From positions 1 to 6,343 of the forward strand of contig CAMBSA010000117.1 of assembly GCA_945869935.1 (NCBI GenBank): a stretch of DNA of 6,343 nt. Reading direction: 5' to 3'. The stretch's first letter is position 1; every line of letters begins with the position of its first letter. A program made the translations under genes and the position numbers. Below, one piece after another: positions 6,191-6,343 of the stretch. The notes under the pieces were generated by a model. It was not told where the DNA came from and searched no databases. It worked only from the letters and a program-made list of their open reading frames with translations. This DNA is from Bordetella parapertussis. GTDB taxonomy: Bacteria; Pseudomonadota; Gammaproteobacteria; Burkholderiales; SG8-39.

Positions 6191-6263
6191 GAAAACTCCC
6201 TCTGGACTCGATTGGTGCCGGATTTTCCCGCCGTCCCGATTCGGCAGGGACATCCTTCATGTT

Positions 6264-6343
6264 TCAGTACGGCCTTCCGTCCTTGTGCGTGAAGCGCCAT
6301 TTGCCTTCATCGAGCACAGCCTTCAGGTCATCGTCGGGGTAGC
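6264..6343 (-). CDS. C-terminal end of an unrecognised protein (partial, cut by the window edge)
   Basis: On the minus strand an open frame enters from the right edge and ends with TGA at 6264-6266 after 25 visible codons. The tail ends GKWRFTHKDGRPY. Codon use is GC-rich at third positions like its neighbours, and the stop lies 73 bases before the MetE-like start in the same direction, which supports a real upstream gene of the same cluster. The fragment is too short to name a family. Confidence 0.6.
   Translation of the reverse strand, partial: YPDDDLKAVLDEGKWRFTHKDGRPY

Noticed and set aside
6226..6250. Hairpin TCCC-GCCG / CGGC-A-GGGA between the right-edge gene and the MetE-like gene
   Set aside because: The 8-bp stem has one bulge and no T tract on either strand, so it is not a convincing terminator. 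It does not break the proposed operon.
5234..6292. 352-codon plus-strand open frame opposite the MetE-like gene
   Set aside because: It is antisense to a gene with a complete zinc site. The composition is that of a shadow frame and no domain is visible.

Overview
This is a GC-rich bacterial window with dense, long genes and strongly GC-biased third positions. The gene families (LutA/YkgE-type Fe-S protein, IclR regulator, stand-alone MetE-like protein) and the short 'ATTGCG...CGCAAT' intergenic repeats suggest a proteobacterium, perhaps a betaproteobacterium. That placement is inference from family content only.

Left part (1-1789): a perfect 9-bp hairpin at 21-43 closes transcription from one or both sides. 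To its right lies a LutA/YkgE-like cysteine-rich Fe-S protein on the minus strand (105-836). A 188-bp divergent region follows, then an IclR-family regulator on the plus strand (1025-1789). Divergent pairing suggests that the regulator controls the Fe-S protein gene and possibly itself. A small inverted repeat, ATTGC-N5-GCAAT, sits on the regulator's putative promoter. No LutB or LutC partner gene is visible.

Middle (1790-1897): a short convergent intergenic region holds two copies of a 23-bp direct repeat with one mismatch, the second extended into a small palindrome.

Right part (1898-6343): a minus-strand cluster reads leftwards. In order of transcription it holds the C-terminal end of an unrecognised gene (6264-6343), a 381-aa stand-alone MetE-type zinc methyltransferase (5045-6190), a 614-aa SEC-C + eight-TPR + PRMT-like methyltransferase (3177-5021), and an exported alpha/beta hydrolase (1898-3121). 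The gaps are 73, 23 and 55 bp, so a single operon is plausible.

The most interesting item is the 614-aa protein. Its C-terminal half carries a GxGxG SAM motif, a PRMT double-E loop with the usual nine-residue spacing, and an N-terminal PRMT-like helix. All of these closely resemble eukaryotic PRMT7, but fused to an N-terminal zinc-binding SEC-C motif and a TPR solenoid. It sits 23 bp downstream of a methionine-synthase-like gene. A bacterial protein-arginine-methyltransferase-like enzyme with built-in substrate recognition is the candidate undescribed system here, but its activity cannot be proved from sequence.
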